A stretch of 64,000 bases of DNA from Loxodes magnus (taxonomy: Eukaryota; Ciliophora; Karyorelictea; Loxodida; Loxodidae). Position numbers and translations under genes: made by a program. Shown piece by piece: positions 48,428 to 60,659 of this stretch; positions within the stretch are counted from its first letter, which is position 1, and every line of letters begins with the position of its first letter. The stretch lies in the NCBI GenBank assembly GCA_946699065.1, contig CAMPDV010000425.1, positions 186,001-250,000 on the forward strand. The letters are read 5' to 3'. The notes below the pieces were generated by a model that made no database searches, had not been told where the DNA came from, and worked only from the letters and a program-made list of their open reading frames with translations.

Positions 48428-49773
48428 CAAAGATTAAGCTTATGAACTTCTTGACATATTGCTAAATAAGTCTGATGAGAATCAACATATACTGACGGGA
48501 GATTTCAACACCCTTTTATAAGGTTTTGTAGACAATCCTGAAAATAATTTGATAATACATATAGATTATAAGAATTTCTCCTGCTAAATGTCCTTGAAAT
48601 AATGAATGATAGTAACGTTAATACATGTATACAAAAGAAACTGTATAATTGTGGTTTAATGATTATTCATTATAAGCACCAGGTTAAATTAAAAAAATGG
48701 AAAATACTTAAAATTCACTAGTTTTAACTAGCGACTCTTCTTTAATTGATTATTAAGAAGCTGCAAACTGATAGATCAAACACAGGCAGGTGCATAGAAA
48801 CCTCCAAATAAAAGAAAAGGAGTTGATACAAATAAATAAGTAAACATAATAATGGATTTATTTAGAAAATTACTAAATATCTGTAGTCAAAAACTATAAA
48901 ATAAATTCTTACACGTTCCAATGAAATCAATTCGAAATTCTCTTCATCGTGAACATCAATTGTAGCATCTATTGAAAGAAAAATAAATCTATAGGTAGAA
49001 AACTAGTTTAAACGCCTAATATATTACCGCAGAATATACAAAAAGATCATCGAAGAAATCTTTGAAAAATTAAGATATTATCTAAGACACTCCTATCTCT
49101 TAAGATAAGCTTTCAAATCTGAATTAAATTTAAATAAAAATATCCTTTTACAATATAAAAAAAGTACATAAACTTAAGATTTATTTTTTAATAACAGTAA
49201 TCAAATTCGATTAAATTGAATGTAATAAAAACAGTTAAAAGTAAGGCAATAATATTATTTCTGTTAATTCAAAATATCACTATTTATTTGATCTTTAGAA
49301 TTAAAATAAACAACTATAATAAAATGGTGGCCCGATAAATGCAATTCAAAATTAAGCAATTAATAATTCGTTTAATGAAATTAAATTTTTTTTAGGTATA
49401 AAAGTACTTAAATAGGATATATAAAGACTAATAGATAAGAACTATTTGCTAAATGAAAAGTTAGATAGTACAGAAACGAAATACGAACTAGAAAAATAAA
49501 CCTTGATAAATAACTAAGAATCATCAAAAGCATATTATAAAGCATATATTAATAAAATTAATTAGAAATACAAAAAAATAAAATTAGTTACTAAAATTTG
49601 CCTTATAATATTATTAGGAAAAGCTATTTAAAAAATAATTAAATATTATAACAGATAAAAAATAACCTATTAATAATTTTAAAGTAGAAGATTAAACTGA
49701 ACAATTTCATTAGATAATGTTACTTATAAATAATATCTTTCTTTAGTAAAACATAATTAATAACTACTTTAGA
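48428..49773 (+). pseudogene. ORF2 endonuclease-type part, duplicate copy
   Basis: Collinear with 1915-3260 (offset 46513), differing at only a handful of bases, including the GDFN codons near 48498. Same breaks in frame, so it was already broken when duplicated. Confidence 0.55.
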
Positions 49774-49792
49774 ACATTTTTAAATAAAAATT

Positions 49793-50933
49793 TGAGAGGA
49801 CTTAGTTTTCATTTTAACCCAAAGAGTAAATAATACTCCAACCCTGGCATTTGAATCCCAATTAGGTACTTTTACTTTCCAAATATCTAATTACTATATC
49901 ATAATATAACAATGCTAAAACTTGTCCATGCGAACTTCCTTACATAACTCCATTGTTGTATTATAATCAAATGAAAGTCTTCTTTTTATTGAGTCAAACA
50001 TTTTTTCAACATCTATCAGTGTTGCTATCAATTTAGTCTTACATTTAGCACGTTTCCGATAATTATCAATTATTTGTTATATTACTCAAATTTATTAAGT
50101 TTTTTATCTGATTTTTATAAATCCCATTTATGAAGGGTGAATCAAATTTCTCTAATAAATCAGATTGTATAGTCTTTTTGTTAAAGCTTTATCATATAGT
50201 TTTATAATAATATTAATAAGAGAAATAGGTAGTCAGTTTTTCCAGTCATCTTTATTTCCTTTTTTAAATATTGGAATTACCGTCAATGTATTTAATTCCT
50301 AAGGGATTCTTCCAAATCTTAACATATTATTCAGAAAAGAGTAAAAAATTATTAACAAATATTATCCACCATATTTCAGAAGTTCGTTTTTTATTCTGTC
50401 TGGATCAGCTGCTTTTCCATTCGTAATTTCTTTTATAATTTCTTGTATTTCTTGTATGGTAAAAAGATTAAGTCTTTATAAAATGAGAGTTGATAATCTT
50501 TAATTTCTTAAATACTATCTTATATTTTATCTATTTTTTAATTACTAAGAATTATTTATTATTGAGTTATATTAGAATGTTTGTTAAAAGTACAATTTTC
50601 CCATGGATCGTTGGATTTATTTTTTATTTCTTAATTAAAGTTCATTTAATTTATTATTTTAGGGTTTTTAATTTTCTTAGTATGTGAAAATATTTTTTTA
50701 GCATCTCCATTTAGAAGTAAAAGTTTCTTTTTTGCTTTGTTTTTTCAAACTTTCACAAATTAGACTTGAAGTCATTCAGAATGTCGTTTCACTTTTTCAT
50801 GAATATTAGTTACTTATTAATTTATTTTTCCAGATTTAGGTTATGCTTCTCATATACTGAGTTAGCCCTTTTAGGCCTACATATTTCTTAATAAGATCTC
50901 GAGGAAATTTGTTATAACTTGAGTCTGGAATAA
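49793..50933 (-). pseudogene. Reverse transcriptase fragment, duplicate copy
   Basis: Collinear with 3280-4420 and nearly identical, with the same ITNGKAADPDRIKNE and IPIFKKGNKDDW segments on the minus strand. Confidence 0.75.
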
Positions 50934-51419
50934 AGAATCCTAATGTTTAATCAGCATTTTATTAGAAATTATTTTTGATAAATTCATATTAAACTTCAAG
51001 ATTATCTTAATCTATCTAAAAGAATTCTAGATAAGTTTGCACGAAAGATTCTAAATATTTTTGACGATTTATTGCATTTTATAACCTATTTATTTTATAT
51101 TTCCTCAAATTCTTGCTCATAATCAATTAATCGCATATAAAATTAAGTTTTGTTTTATAAATCAATTTGCAGGAAAAAATTTTATATTTAAGCTATAATA
51201 TCATCTTATTTCTGTTTATCTTATAAAAGGATTGTTTTTAAGAGTTAATTTTTTATCTCTAAATAATCTAACAATTTTTCAGACATTATGAAAACATATA
51301 ATTACAATCTTTAAAATATAAATAAAATAGATCAATTAACAAAAAATAATAACTATTTTTAATTAGAAAATGAATATTAAAACATTTTAATTAATTTCTT
51401 GATAAGATCTTTTAAATTG

Positions 51420-52740
51420 AAATAAGTTGCTTTTTTTAATTTATTTTAAATAAAGCACTTTAAATATTATTATGCTTATAAATATTTAGTATCTTAAATT
51501 AAAAAATACTATATTTTATATTAAAGCAAACATTTATTAAAGGAATGCTTAAATTATAAATTATAATTTAGTTGTCTAATAATTTAGAATATAACAAAAA
51601 TAGCTCATTTTTAAGGTTATTTATGAAATTGTGTACTATTAACATTATCGGCTTAGTAAAAACTTTGCTTTTTATTATGCTATATATGTTTCATTTATAT
51701 TGTTCGAAATATTTTCCATTTTTTATAGATATAATTATAATAGTTATTAACTTACACTTTGTATATTATTTTATTTAATTCAAAAGATTAAAGCTTTTCT
51801 TTTAACCTTTTTTGATATAATGAAGCTATATTGATTTCTTAATTATTTACACTTTCATTTTGCTAATTCGTATTATTTAATATTAGAATATAATTTTATT
51901 CTTATTTTAGATGGAATATAAGATAATTTACAAGAAAGTGAAGATTTTTATAATTTTGCATATATTCAAATTATTTATATAGTTTACTAGCAAATGTTTT
52001 TATATGATAAACAATAAATGAATTTTTTTTAAGTTTTCAACTTTAATAAAATAGCTTCATTAGGAATTCAAATTTTAAGATTAAATAAATAAAATCAATT
52101 TTTACATGTACAGTAGATATATTCAAGTTGCTTAAAATCAGAAAGTTTATCTTTAAAACAATTCCTTTTAATATTACGAAATGAGAACAAATTTTAAAGA
52201 TAAAAAATATTTAATATAGCAATTTTTTCTTAAAAACTCGTTTTTCTCTCCTAAATTAACATCTTTTCGCAAAATAAAAACAGATAATTAGTCGTAGTAA
52301 GCTCTTTTCAAAACTCTTTTACTCATCTTTTCGATTTTTAATGTTTTTCTAATTATTATAATAAAGCAGAATATTTTTAAACTTGATTAATAAATTTTTG
52401 TTTCTATATTTTATATAGTTAGGATAGATATATTATTTAGATCCTTGTTTAATTCCTTTTTTTAGATTCTTTGTAAATTGGCCTAAAATTTATTATTACA
52501 GATGTATTGTACCTCATTTTTTCTATTTGACTGTTCAAATTTTTATAAATGGAATTTTAAATTCCTTTTAGATTTGTTTTTTAACAATTCAGAATACCTA
52601 CTATAAGCGGTAAGCACTCTAATAGAGGTTTTCTTTACTAATTTATTTCTTCCTAAAATTGTCATTTATTTTTTTATATTTACTTCTTAAAAGTAATTTA
52701 AAAAAATTTTCAAATCTTTTAAATTCTATCTCTTTAAGAA
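51420..52740. repeat. Duplicate of 4930 and 5782-7054, empty LINE site
   Basis: Near 51430-51465 this copy passes straight from the sequence before 4942 to the sequence after 5781, without the 810-bp LINE insert. No gene seen. Confidence 0.7.
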
Positions 52741-53000
52741 AAGGATTTATCCATCCCGAAAATCTTTTGTAGCGAATAACTCAGAGTGTAAAAAGGATAA
52801 TATTTTCACGATTTCATGGTTTATTTTATTATATCTCCTTTCTTCTAGAGATCCTTTTCTTTTAAATAAATTCTTATAACATTAAAATTTTTTAAAGCGA
52901 ATTTTTTCATTTACTCAAAAAGAAGTTCAAAATTAAAAAATGTTTTTACTTCAAAACATAAATAATAATTTTTTTATAATTTCAAAAATAATTTACCTTA
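52741..53000 (-). repeat. Truncated right inverted arm
   Basis: Matches 7070-7320 and includes the motif copy at 52746-52790, then similarity ends near 53000. The expected WD40 unit in inverted orientation is missing here. Confidence 0.6.
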
Positions 53001-53329
53001 TCAAAGTTTTAAATCTTAAATTGAAGTTTATTAATTAAAATATTCAAGAATATCATTTGCAATCTAGAATGAAATAGCTTCTAAATTTCATTTTTTTCTG
53101 AATAAATTAAAATAATCAATCGCAGCAAAAAGGCATGCTTGATATTTAAAAAATATTTAAGATTTCAAGTAGTTACAGATTGGATATTGAGCATGGTTTA
53201 ACAAGTGTTTCTTAAGATAAAATAGAATAGCAAACGTTTTATAGAAGAATTAAATAATTATAGAATTCCAGTGTTTCTAAATGAAAAAAAAAGAAATCAC
53301 TAAAATTTAATTAATCAAAGTCATAAATA

Positions 53330-53870
53330 AAAAAGCGGTAAATAAATGAGAAATGTACATGTCCAAAGGGTTGCCAAAATATCTACTTTAAACTTATAAA
53401 TCTAAGAATTGTCCTTTTGAAAAAACGAAAAAATATAAATCCTTCTAGAACTACAAATATTCAATGGCTTTTATTAAATTTAGATTGAAATATTCATGCA
53501 ATAGCTTGAGATCTAAATTTTCGAAGTAGCATAATTGTACACACTCTTTAAGTTTTTCAATTTCTTGATTATCTTAAATCAAAAATTTTCAGTTGAGTTT
53601 ATTTTTTATATTCTAAAGAATATAAAAACTGCTGTCTTTTTCTCCAACTTTGCAATATCTTAGACTTGAATTTGCTGCTTCATTCATTACACTATTCAAT
53701 AGACATAAATTTAAACCCCAAAATTATAAAAGCATTCATACTTTAGTCTCTTGAAAACATTATCAGTCTAATCCTTTAAAGCTCTATCTGCTTAACTTCC
53801 CTTTTCTTCATTTAGATCATACTACTCTAATTGATTTCCTTATATCTCTAAGCTAAAATAAATCTAAAAT
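53330..53870 (-). CDS. Unrecognised coding tract
   Basis: Minus strand: LEIQGNQLEQYDLNEEKGSQ, RALKDQTDNVFKRLKYECFY in one frame, then in another NSVMNEAANSSLRYCKVGEK, LIQDNQEIEKLKECVQLCYF, ENLDLKLLHEYFNLNLIKAI. The change of frame near 53690 could be an intron or a frameshift. The protein is hydrophilic with leucine-rich helices. No family recognised; both ends open. Confidence 0.35.
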
Positions 53871-53879
53871 ATTAACTAT

Positions 53880-55130
53880 CATAAAAAGCATTAAAGCTAG
53901 ATTTTATTTTTAAATTAGTTTAATATACTTATTACCAAATCTCTTGTAAATAAAAGCTTAGAATGAAATATATAGTATATTTAAAGGTTTAATGTATCTT
54001 GTTAGTTTATTAAGATACATAAATAAGAAGTATTATACAGAATTAGGCTATCTTTAATTAAAAATACTGAGTCTAGTAATCTTAATAATTTATTAGCTCT
54101 ACTAATAAAGCTCCAATATAATAAATAATCAATTAAATACTTTAATGGATTTATTAACTCTAAGGCTAGTACTTTAAAGTTGTTTTTTGGTCAGTTTGAA
54201 CTTGCTTTCTTCTCTATCATTTCAATTTACTGTTCATTGATATGTAGTTTCTCGCTCATGCACTTAGTTTGTCTTTCTTTAACGGAAATTTTTTAAGAAG
54301 ATAAACTGAAAGAAACTAAGCCAGCAACTAAACTATCTTAATTGATTCATATAAGCAAGCAGCTACTTTGAAGGTAAATCTACTTCCTAACCTCAATATT
54401 GTAAATCTTCTAAAAAGAATAATATGAAGTTGTCTATTTTCTTTTACGAAAATCTTAAAAATAAATCTATCTAATGTTTTTTGTTTTAAACTCCAGATTC
54501 TACTTATTAGGTAAGTAAATGATATACATGTTCCTTAATCCTTAATTCTTGTAGCTTATATTGATTATTTTTTTTGCTTTTTTCTTTCCTTTTAAAGAAA
54601 GTTGCTTAGTATCTTTTTACTGCTAGATTAAACTCCTCATTGTAGCTTAGCTCCAAGACGTAACTTGCAATATAAAAAATTGAAAGCAGGCAGGTTAAAC
54701 ATTTTTTACTAGTCAGTTTTACTTGGCAATTATATTCAGCATGTTAAAAACAATAGGAGACTCATTGAGATTCTTTAATTTTAAATATCTTGCGTTGCTG
54801 GGATATTCCTATAATTTTTTCTTTTTTTAATTCCTTTAGCTCAAATAATTCTTTCAAGAGTAAGAATTCTTGTAAACCTCTGATGGTTTTATCAGATAAT
54901 CTTTTAACTATATTTAGCTTCTTCTCAAATCTACCCGTTTATATCCAACGAGGTCTGGATTAAAAGTAAACGTTTATTTCCTTTCTATCTTTGAAGATGT
55001 GACTTTATTTTAAAGATAAAGCTTCATACTGGGAATGCTTTATTTTTGGTATTTAATTTTTTTCTGTTTCTTTGATTTTTATCTGGATATCAGGCTTATT
55101 ATTATATATTATTAAATCGCCATAGTTGTT
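53880..55130. other. AT-rich stretch without supported gene
   Basis: Nothing I can defend on either strand. Confidence 0.4.
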
Positions 55131-55154
55131 CGAAGGTGAACAACAAGGGACGGC

Positions 55155-55407
55155 TTCATCAGAGATTGGGGAAGCTAAGTACCCATAATCGACTTTATGT
55201 CTTCCTCTGCTTTGGCTTGACCTCGAGACATAAGATTCTTAGACCTTCGGCACTGGCTTAATTTGGATTGCATTCTGGAACAAAAAAGAAATAATATTGC
55301 GAGTTTCATCAGAGGTGTGGAATTTAAGTACCCATAATTGACACATGTCGTCCTCTGCTCTGGCGATGCAATGAGACACAATCCTGCCATGTCCTTGGAC
55401 CTCCAAC
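55155..55407. ncRNA. Two tandem copies of a GC-richer 103-bp unit (candidate structured RNA)
   Basis: Units at 55155-55257 and 55305-55407, period 150 bp, share ttcatcagag, aagtacccataat, cctctgct and a gagaca...ccttgg part. Unit 1 can form a stem ttatgtct/agacataa over a 24-nt loop; pairing in unit 2 is weaker. About 48% G+C in very AT-rich surroundings. No tRNA, 5S or snRNA signature recognised. A short repeated coding domain is the alternative. Confidence 0.35.
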
Positions 55408-55438
55408 AAGTATTAAAGATTATGAGTATTCTTAAATT

Positions 55439-55553
55439 ATATCAGTATTGAACATTTTTATATGTACTGAATAATTATATCAGTATTGAACAAGGTTTAT
55501 CAGTATCTGATAATTTTATCAGTAAGAAACTTTCTTGTCAGTATGAAACATTT
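55439..55553 (+). repeat. Degenerate short tandem repeat
   Basis: Five copies of a unit like tatcagtattgaaca, spaced by about 15-30 bp, immediately upstream of hairpin copy 4. Confidence 0.5.
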
Positions 55554-55565
55554 TTTTTTAAAGAG

Positions 55566-55602
55566 TTGCGCACCAACGAGAGTGCTACGCGCTCTATAAT
55601 CA
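55566..55602 (+). repeat. Short hairpin-family copy 4
   Basis: tgcgcaccaacgagagtgct then acgcgctctataatc; best match to the copies at 14145 and 15474. Confidence 0.5.
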
Positions 55603-55689
55603 ATTTTATTTATTTATATACATCAAAATATAGTAAAAAAACTTACAAAGCTTGTTTAATCCGCCATATATTTTTCTTTTTCTGTTTAA

Positions 55690-56473
55690 CAAATAATTCC
55701 TACTATAAAAATATCACAATTCTAGCAATGAAGTTAAGTAGAAATCAGACAGCAATTTAATGTTCTCCATAACCTTCATCAAAGAGTTCAAAATTTTTAG
55801 CAATCCTTAGAGAAATTAACATCACTAATAAGAATCTCTCGTTTGGAAGTATTTGATGCTTTCAAATATTTCTTAGATGAATTCATAGACACAACTAGGC
55901 AAGCAACTAATGACAAATATGAGATTATTCGAAACCTCGCTTTATCTTAATTCTAAGCACGTTCTTAGTGTCTATTATTTGCTTCATTCAACATTCTCTA
56001 CTTTTTACTAAAATTTTGTTTATAGAAATTGATATCTGACTCTCACTTTTAGAACACTATTTCTTATTAAGATAGAATTAACTTTTTATCTTGCAAATTT
56101 TTCAATTATAGTTCCTTTATTCACCATATCAAGATCTAAAGAAATTGCCAATCAACTACTTCAAGTAACTTTTTAAGCTTCACATATTACTAGACTAGAC
56201 TAAGCTTTTTATTAGATCTTACTATCTTGAATCTACTCAACTGATTGCTATTAAAACGTAGTAACCTAATTACATCTCACTCACTATAACTACAAATAAT
56301 GCTAAACCTTAATATATTTAAAAGTAGTAAAAGCTTCTTATTTTAGTAGCAACTTATTTTAACCTAAATAGACAAATAATTAGATATTAAAGTAGCAAGG
56401 ATATAAGATTAACAACCTAACTTAATTAACTAATCACTATATCCTAATTTTAATAGCCTAGCATTATTATATT
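55690..56473 (+). CDS. Unrecognised coding tract, 5' part of an interrupted gene
   Basis: The + frame gives QFNVLHNLHQRVQNFQQSLE, KLTSLIRISRLEVFDAFKYF, LDEFIDTTRQATNDKYEIIR, NLALSQFQARSQ, a convincing helical soluble protein. Beyond about 56000 the frame is less certain. The tract ends at a 121-bp insertion; a second coding tract (56627 onward) continues on the other side. No family recognised. Confidence 0.4.
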
Positions 56474-56626
56474 ACAGTTACTAAGACTACTTGACAGTGA
56501 AGGGAGGAGAAGACCACCTAGAGATCAAGTTCCTATTGGTTGGATAGGGAAGTAGGAAGCTTTTAAGTAGACGATCCTTCTTTAACACTTTAATTTAAAT
56601 TTAAATTTAAACAGTTACTAAGACTA
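56474..56626. mobile_element. SINE-like insertion of about 121 bp with 16-bp target-site duplication
   Basis: Identical acagttactaagacta at 56474-56489 and 56611-56626 flank a GC-richer body (56490-56580) that ends in a tail of taattt/aaattt repeats like the tail of the LINE insertion at 5740-5766. The shared tail suggests the same reverse transcriptase. The body has no recognisable tRNA boxes. Confidence 0.7.
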
Positions 56627-56990
56627 TTAGCAACCCTTTATTTTAACAAAGCAGGTTATTACTATTATATATTTAGTGCTTTAAAGACTATAGGAGATAC
56701 AGTCTAGGATATACATAAAAGTAATAGAAAGGCTATAATATATATAGAGTAAGACTTTTATATCCCTATTTAGATACAAATAGTAGCTTTTATTGAAGAC
56801 ATTAAAGAGGTAGACTAGAATATTAATTTCTATATAGATTCATTTATAAGATTAAATATTTAAAAGTACAAGAAAGATATGAATGTCTAAAAGTACGCTA
56901 TTCATAATCTAACTTACTTTATGATTTCATTTATCTTATCTGATATTTTGGAAGCATATACAATCATCTTTCACATCAAAAGTTATTTAA
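56627..56990 (+). CDS. Unrecognised coding tract, 3' of the SINE-like insertion
   Basis: Frame KAGYYYYIFSALKTIGDTVQ, DIHKSNRKAIIYIEQDFYIP, AFIEDIKEVDQNINFYIDSF, IRLNIQKYKKDMNVQKYAIH. Natural composition, four Gln as TAA/TAG, no TGA. Probably part of the same gene as 55690-56473, which the 137-bp insertion plus duplication (not a multiple of three) would disrupt. Confidence 0.4.
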
Positions 56991-57419
56991 TCAAACTCCA
57001 TTCAAATTTATTTTACTTAATGTATTGCTGACAATAGATCTAATATTTTCTATCAATGCGTTTATTAACGAATGAATCTCTGTTAATTTCTAGTTTTTCA
57101 GCAATCCTATGAACTAATAAAATTCTTAATTTATTACCTTATTTCTTATCGTAAGTAAATATTATATTTATTCAATTAATGTATAACAATCCAACTATTA
57201 AATCTAAACAATCTTTAACTGTTTTAAATCAATATAATTAAATTTCTATTTATAGGTAGTATTCATCCTTAGGCACCAACATATATTATATTATAATTTC
57301 CGATTTGTACCTATTTATTAGCAATTTCTTTTAATCTTATATCTATAAATTTTCAAATATATGATGCTAGCTTATTTATTTATCTACTATTAATAATCTA
57401 CCCCATTTTAATTATTTTT

Positions 57420-58250
57420 ACTCTTTATTATTTTTTATTTATTTTGAAAGAGTTAATCAATTAATAAAAGCTGGTAAATTATGTAATGAATAAGGTGTTA
57501 GTATATTTAAAAATTTAGGCAATTTCTTATAATTTACAGTATTTTACTTAATTAGTAGTATCATATTGTTAAATATTTTTATTAGTTTAAATTTTCCTAT
57601 TCCAGTTGATCCTAATGGAAGAAGTATGTATTAGATATTTTGCTTTGTAAAATTAAATAAATTAAATTGCTAATTTTTAATTTATTTATAGTTGAATATC
57701 TATAATTTCTAATATTTTAAGTTTAACTTTATTCTTTTATTTTTCATTTTCTAGTTTTTTTTCTGAATTTATAAGCTAATTTTGTTGGATAATGCTTATT
57801 GCTTATTAATTCTATATCAAATATTTAAAACACATCTTCATTGTAACTTTCTCTAGAATTATTTCTTTTAAATATACAGTCAGTATCTTCTTAATGTCAC
57901 AGGTTTATATGAAAATGAATTAATTTTAGCAATTTTAGGTAAAATATTTTTGTTTATACTTTTAGGATCTAAAAAAATAATTTATTAGATTATTATTTTT
58001 TTAATTTTTAGTTCCTATAGTAATTGCTTTTTTTCTATACTAAATAATAGAATCAATTCATAACAAGTTATATTTTTTAATTCTTTGCTACTACTCTCAA
58101 ATAAACGATTCGGAGTAAAGTTTGTTTTGAATTATATGCAAAAAATATCGTAATTTATCTTCAGAAAATAATGCTTATTATTAATATCTTTCAAATTAAT
58201 CAATATCTTTATTAGATATTAGATTAGATTAAATTTTATTAAATTTAAGT
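57420..58250 (-). pseudogene. P-loop-like coding tract (frame uncertain)
   Basis: Minus strand at 57672-57520 reads FTKQNIQYILLPLGSTGIGK, then FKLIKIFNNM. Strand-then-GSTGIGK has the form of a Walker A loop, but the required Ser/Thr after GK is Phe, so it could not act normally. Upstream, in another frame, is a hydrophilic stretch (DIKKILTVYLKEIILEKVTM). It may be a relic of a P-loop GTPase; the match is short and low confidence. Confidence 0.3.
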
Positions 58251-59820
58251 TTTCGTTATTTACCTCGACTTAGTTTTAAATTTAATGAGAACATTTGCAA
58301 ATTATTCTACTTTCCAAACTTCTCAATATTTCTAAAATTTTATATTTCTCAAAAAGGATTAATTCAAATATATTTTAATTTACTATTCTACGTTATAAGA
58401 GTTTTAATAAATATCTATTTCCAAAATACTTTACAATCCAATATTTTTATTTTACTTTTTGTCATATTTTTGATTTTATACTTTAGTACATTATTAATAT
58501 CCAATACAAGCTAAGCATCCTAATTGGTTATTCATAATTGAAGTTAAAGTTTCATGAACGGCAATATAAATTTATCATTCCATCAGGATTTTATAATTTC
58601 CTTTTAATAAAAAAGCCAATTTCTTATATCTTAACATATAATCTTAATTTGTGGTTTAGTTCTTTTGCTATTTTTATCGACTTTCCTTTTTAATTTGTTG
58701 GTTTATTTAGTTTTTATTTAATGTTAGCTGCATTAGTGTAAAACGATACTAACTATAATTCTAATTAGTTTGATTAATTTAATTTTTTAACACCAATAAT
58801 GATGTTTTATTTTAGCTAAAATTAAAGTAATATTCTCTAATGTTGCTGTTTATACTTATATATAATGAATATGATTAATGATATAAAATGTATTATGTAA
58901 TATATGCTTCATACTTATAATTCAAATCTAAATTAATCTTTATTATAATTTAGTGAAGAGAAAGTTCCCTATAATTCTCTATTAAAGTAACTAGTTTTGC
59001 TATTTTACTAACTGCTACTTAATTTATTACATATCCCTTTTACATAATCTAGATATTTTCATCTATTTTTAGTTATTTTTAAACTAAATAACTAAAAATA
59101 AAATAAATCTCATTTACTAAAGCTAAAATTAATAGAATAGCTTCTATAATTTATTCCTTTTAAACTATTATTAAATTACAATACTTTAAAACCTTAAACT
59201 TTCTAGATAAGAAAGGAAAATAGGCTATTAAGGATATAATAGATTATATATAAGGATAAATTTAATTCGAAAAGATAATTGCCAATCTCATTAGTATCCA
59301 CAGTGCAAGAAATATTCCATTATAAGTCTTGCCTTACGTTACTATATTAACTTTGAGTAAGTTTCATTAAAGCATAAAGTAAACATAGCTACAGACCTAA
59401 AGACAATCATATTAAGAATCTCTCTTAGAGCATAAATTTATTTCCTCCTAGGTATGAATTTTATCTTTTTAAGGATTTTAGGAGATTATTTAGTATATTA
59501 AGATTGAGAGAAGCACATAACGATACTCCTTCAGACTTTTTATTTTATACATAAGCACTTTTTTAAATTTTCTTTGTAATTGAATATTCTTTTTAATAAT
59601 CTAAGTTATAATGAAACTTAGAGCTATTGAAATCCTTAATACTTTTAATTAAAAAACTTTAGAATGCTGCTACAAATGTTAAATTTGATAAAATGATATA
59701 AAAATAGAAATAGTATCCAGTTTATAAAAGGATATAATAATTAAAATTAATTTTAGAGATTATAATAAGTAATTGTATGATATAAAAAGGATAAAGGATA
59801 AAATTAAGTTTATAGTTTTA
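58251..59820. other. AT-rich stretch without supported gene
   Basis: No conserved pattern seen. Confidence 0.4.
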
Positions 59821-59824
59821 GAAA

Positions 59825-60330
59825 AGAGCTCCAGGGTTCACTTGTTTTTGTTCCTGCTCTTTCCTGAACTAAAGGACTGCGTAGGACTACATTAGTCCGC
59901 CATCCTTGTCTCTCCCTCATCCACTAATTATCGTTATAGTTTCTTCTTCCATTTTTATAAAACTCGTTGTTTCTTGAGTTGTAGAATTTCTTTCTGTATA
60001 CTTATCCTGTTCTTGCTGGACATATTCTGAAAAGTTAGTCTAATATTTATTACTTGTTAATTTTTTCAATTTCTTGTTTCTTCCAGCATTTTTTCCAGCG
60101 ATGATTTTTCTAACATAAATAGCACCGAATCTTTTTGCGATAATAATTGATCTTATTTATTTCTTATTATTAGAATTCCGATTCGATTTCCATTGGGATA
60201 TTTGATTATTAATCTTATTAATCTTATAATTTTTAAATTATTACTTGTTATTATTCTTGTTTTTCTTAAAGTTGCTTTATTTGATATTCAATTTAAGAAA
60301 AATGAAATTGGAACATTTGAGGGACTTCGT
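59825..60330 (-). pseudogene. GC-richer coding-like tract, frame ambiguous
   Basis: All three minus frames look protein-like. One contains RCYLCQKNHRWKKC, a C-x2-C-x3-H-x4-C pattern one residue short of a CCHC knuckle; another reads IIAKRFGAIYVRKIIAGKNA and QDKYTERNSTTQETTSF. Raised G+C near 59830-59930 resembles the ORF1-like islands. A degraded retrotransposon ORF is the best guess. Confidence 0.3.
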
Positions 60331-60659
60331 TAAATTATTTATCAATTTATTCCAATTTAATTACTATTTACGATTAGATTTTATTTAATGATTCATCTAT
60401 GGATGGGAATTATAGGTTTAATTATTCCATTAATTTTTCTAGTAAGTTTTCTTAATTTTCTATTTTTTATCTTTGCTTTTTCAAGTCATATTGGATATTT
60501 GATATCCTTTGCTGAACTGATTATGCAAAGGATTCCTTAGATTATTAATCTTTATCTTATTAAGACTATTCTTCAATTAAATTAGGTTATTCTTATTTTT
60601 TCAAGTATTCGTTAATAGAGGTCTATTATTTCTTAGGTGTCATTTTATTTTTAATTTAT

